43,803 nt of DNA from Syntrophomonadaceae bacterium (GTDB lineage: Bacteria > Bacillota > Dethiobacteria > DTU022 > PWGO01): the NCBI GenBank assembly GCA_003554525.1, contig PWGO01000051.1, positions 1-43,803 of the forward strand. The letters run 5' to 3'. The notes beneath the pieces are model-generated. The model searched no databases, was not told the DNA's origin, and saw only the letters and a program-made list of their open reading frames with translations. The first letter of the stretch is position 1; each line of letters opens with the position of its first letter. Positions 43,382 through 43,803 of this stretch are shown in pieces. Position numbers and translations under genes: made by a program.

Positions 43382-43803
43382 ATGAAAATTGCTCTGGGTT
43401 CAGATCACGCCGGCTTTTTCTTAAAAGAATCTTTAAAGCAGCACCTTGAAGAATCAAGAAACTGCGGAATTTATGATTTTGGCATATTCGACCGTAATCC
43501 TATTGATTATCCGGAGATTGCTCTTACTTTATCGGAAAGCGTGGTGCAGGGCCATTTTTCCCTGGGGGTAATAGTCTGCGGCACCGGTATAGGAGTAGCT
43601 ATTTCCGCCAACAAAATTCCCGGCATAAGGGCAGCCCCCTGCAGTGAACCATTTACTGCCCGCATGTCCCGCGAGCACAACGACGCCAATATTTTAACTT
43701 TAGGTTCCCGTTCTGTTGGCGAGGGACTGGCAAGGGATATTGTGGATGCTTTTATTGATGCTTCTTTTAAAGGTGAACGCCACCAGCGCAGGGTGGGTAA
43801 AAT
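43382..43803 (+). CDS. rpiB: Ribose-5-phosphate isomerase B (partial, runs off the window)
   Basis: The first 140 codons of RpiB/LacAB family isomerase, cut by the window end. It begins MKIALGSDHAGFFLKE with D8-H9 at the active site, has the catalytic cysteine C66 in VCGTGIG, and the EHNDANILTLGSRSVG phosphate-binding stretch; the window ends within the usual terminal ERHQRRVGKI. ATG at 43382 follows GGGGAG. The ywlE-rpiB order is as in Bacillus. It interconverts ribose 5-phosphate and ribulose 5-phosphate (or allose phosphates). Confidence 0.95.
   Translation, partial: MKIALGSDHAGFFLKESLKQHLEESRNCGIYDFGIFDRNPIDYPEIALTLSESVVQGHFSLGVIVCGTGIGVAISANKIPGIRAAPCSEPFTARMSREHNDANILTLGSRSVGEGLARDIVDAFIDASFKGERHQRRVGK

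Overview
The window reads as the replication-origin region of a spore-forming member of the Bacillota, most likely class Clostridia. The evidence is the gene set and order: remB, recF, dnaN and dnaA; rpsF-ssb-rpsR-rplI-dnaB; the WalRK locus followed by htrA and rlmH; pyrG-spo0F-fba-tal-rho-rpmE; and prfA-prmC-spoIIR-sua5-ywlE-rpiB. Spore-specific genes (sigG, spoIIR, a Spo0F-like regulator) are present. Genus cannot be decided from the sequence alone. No rRNA, tRNA, CRISPR array, prophage or intact insertion sequence was seen.

Layout. Left of about 4.8 kb every gene is on the minus strand (remB, a DciA/DUF721 gene, recF, dnaN, dnaA). Right of about 5.35 kb almost every gene is on the plus strand. 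The 530-base divergent gap between dnaA and rpsF holds three perfect DnaA boxes and near matches, and a second cluster lies between dnaA and dnaN, so this is very probably a bipartite oriC with both arms coded on the leading strand. The usual rpmH-rnpA-yidC-mnmEG-parAB block between dnaA and rpsF is absent.

5.3-10.2 kb: S6, SSB and S18 end at a good terminator, followed by a MazG-like protein, L9, DnaB helicase and a flavoprotein. 10.4-22.5 kb: cell-envelope functions. A membrane LysM/G5/M23 protein precedes walR-walK-yycH-yycI, then murA, a histidine phosphatase, HtrA, an uncharacterised alkaline-phosphatase-superfamily enzyme, rlmH and an MBL hydrolase. 22.6-27.0 kb: a class A penicillin-binding protein on the minus strand, divergent from a polyamine operon (pyruvoyl arginine decarboxylase, spermidine synthase, agmatinase). 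27-34.6 kb: pyrG, a Spo0F-like regulator, aldolases, a decayed Na+/Ca2+ exchanger, rho, a secreted LysM/M23 protein and L31. 34.7-43.8 kb: DUF1385 protein, prfA, prmC, nikR (minus), sigG overlapping spoIIR, a Na/Pi transporter, sua5, ywlE and the start of rpiB.

Most notable points: (1) the CTP synthase has lost its glutaminase cysteine (Asn at 386) and several glutamine-site residues, while its synthase domain looks intact, suggesting an ammonia-dependent enzyme; (2) the low-molecular-weight phosphatase (YwlE type) has no ATG/GTG/TTG before its catalytic cysteine and appears to start at ATC; (3) a Na+/Ca2+ exchanger pseudogene carries 5-bp and 8-bp tandem duplications that account for two of its frameshifts; (4) sigG and spoIIR overlap in one forespore unit; (5) the origin is rearranged.
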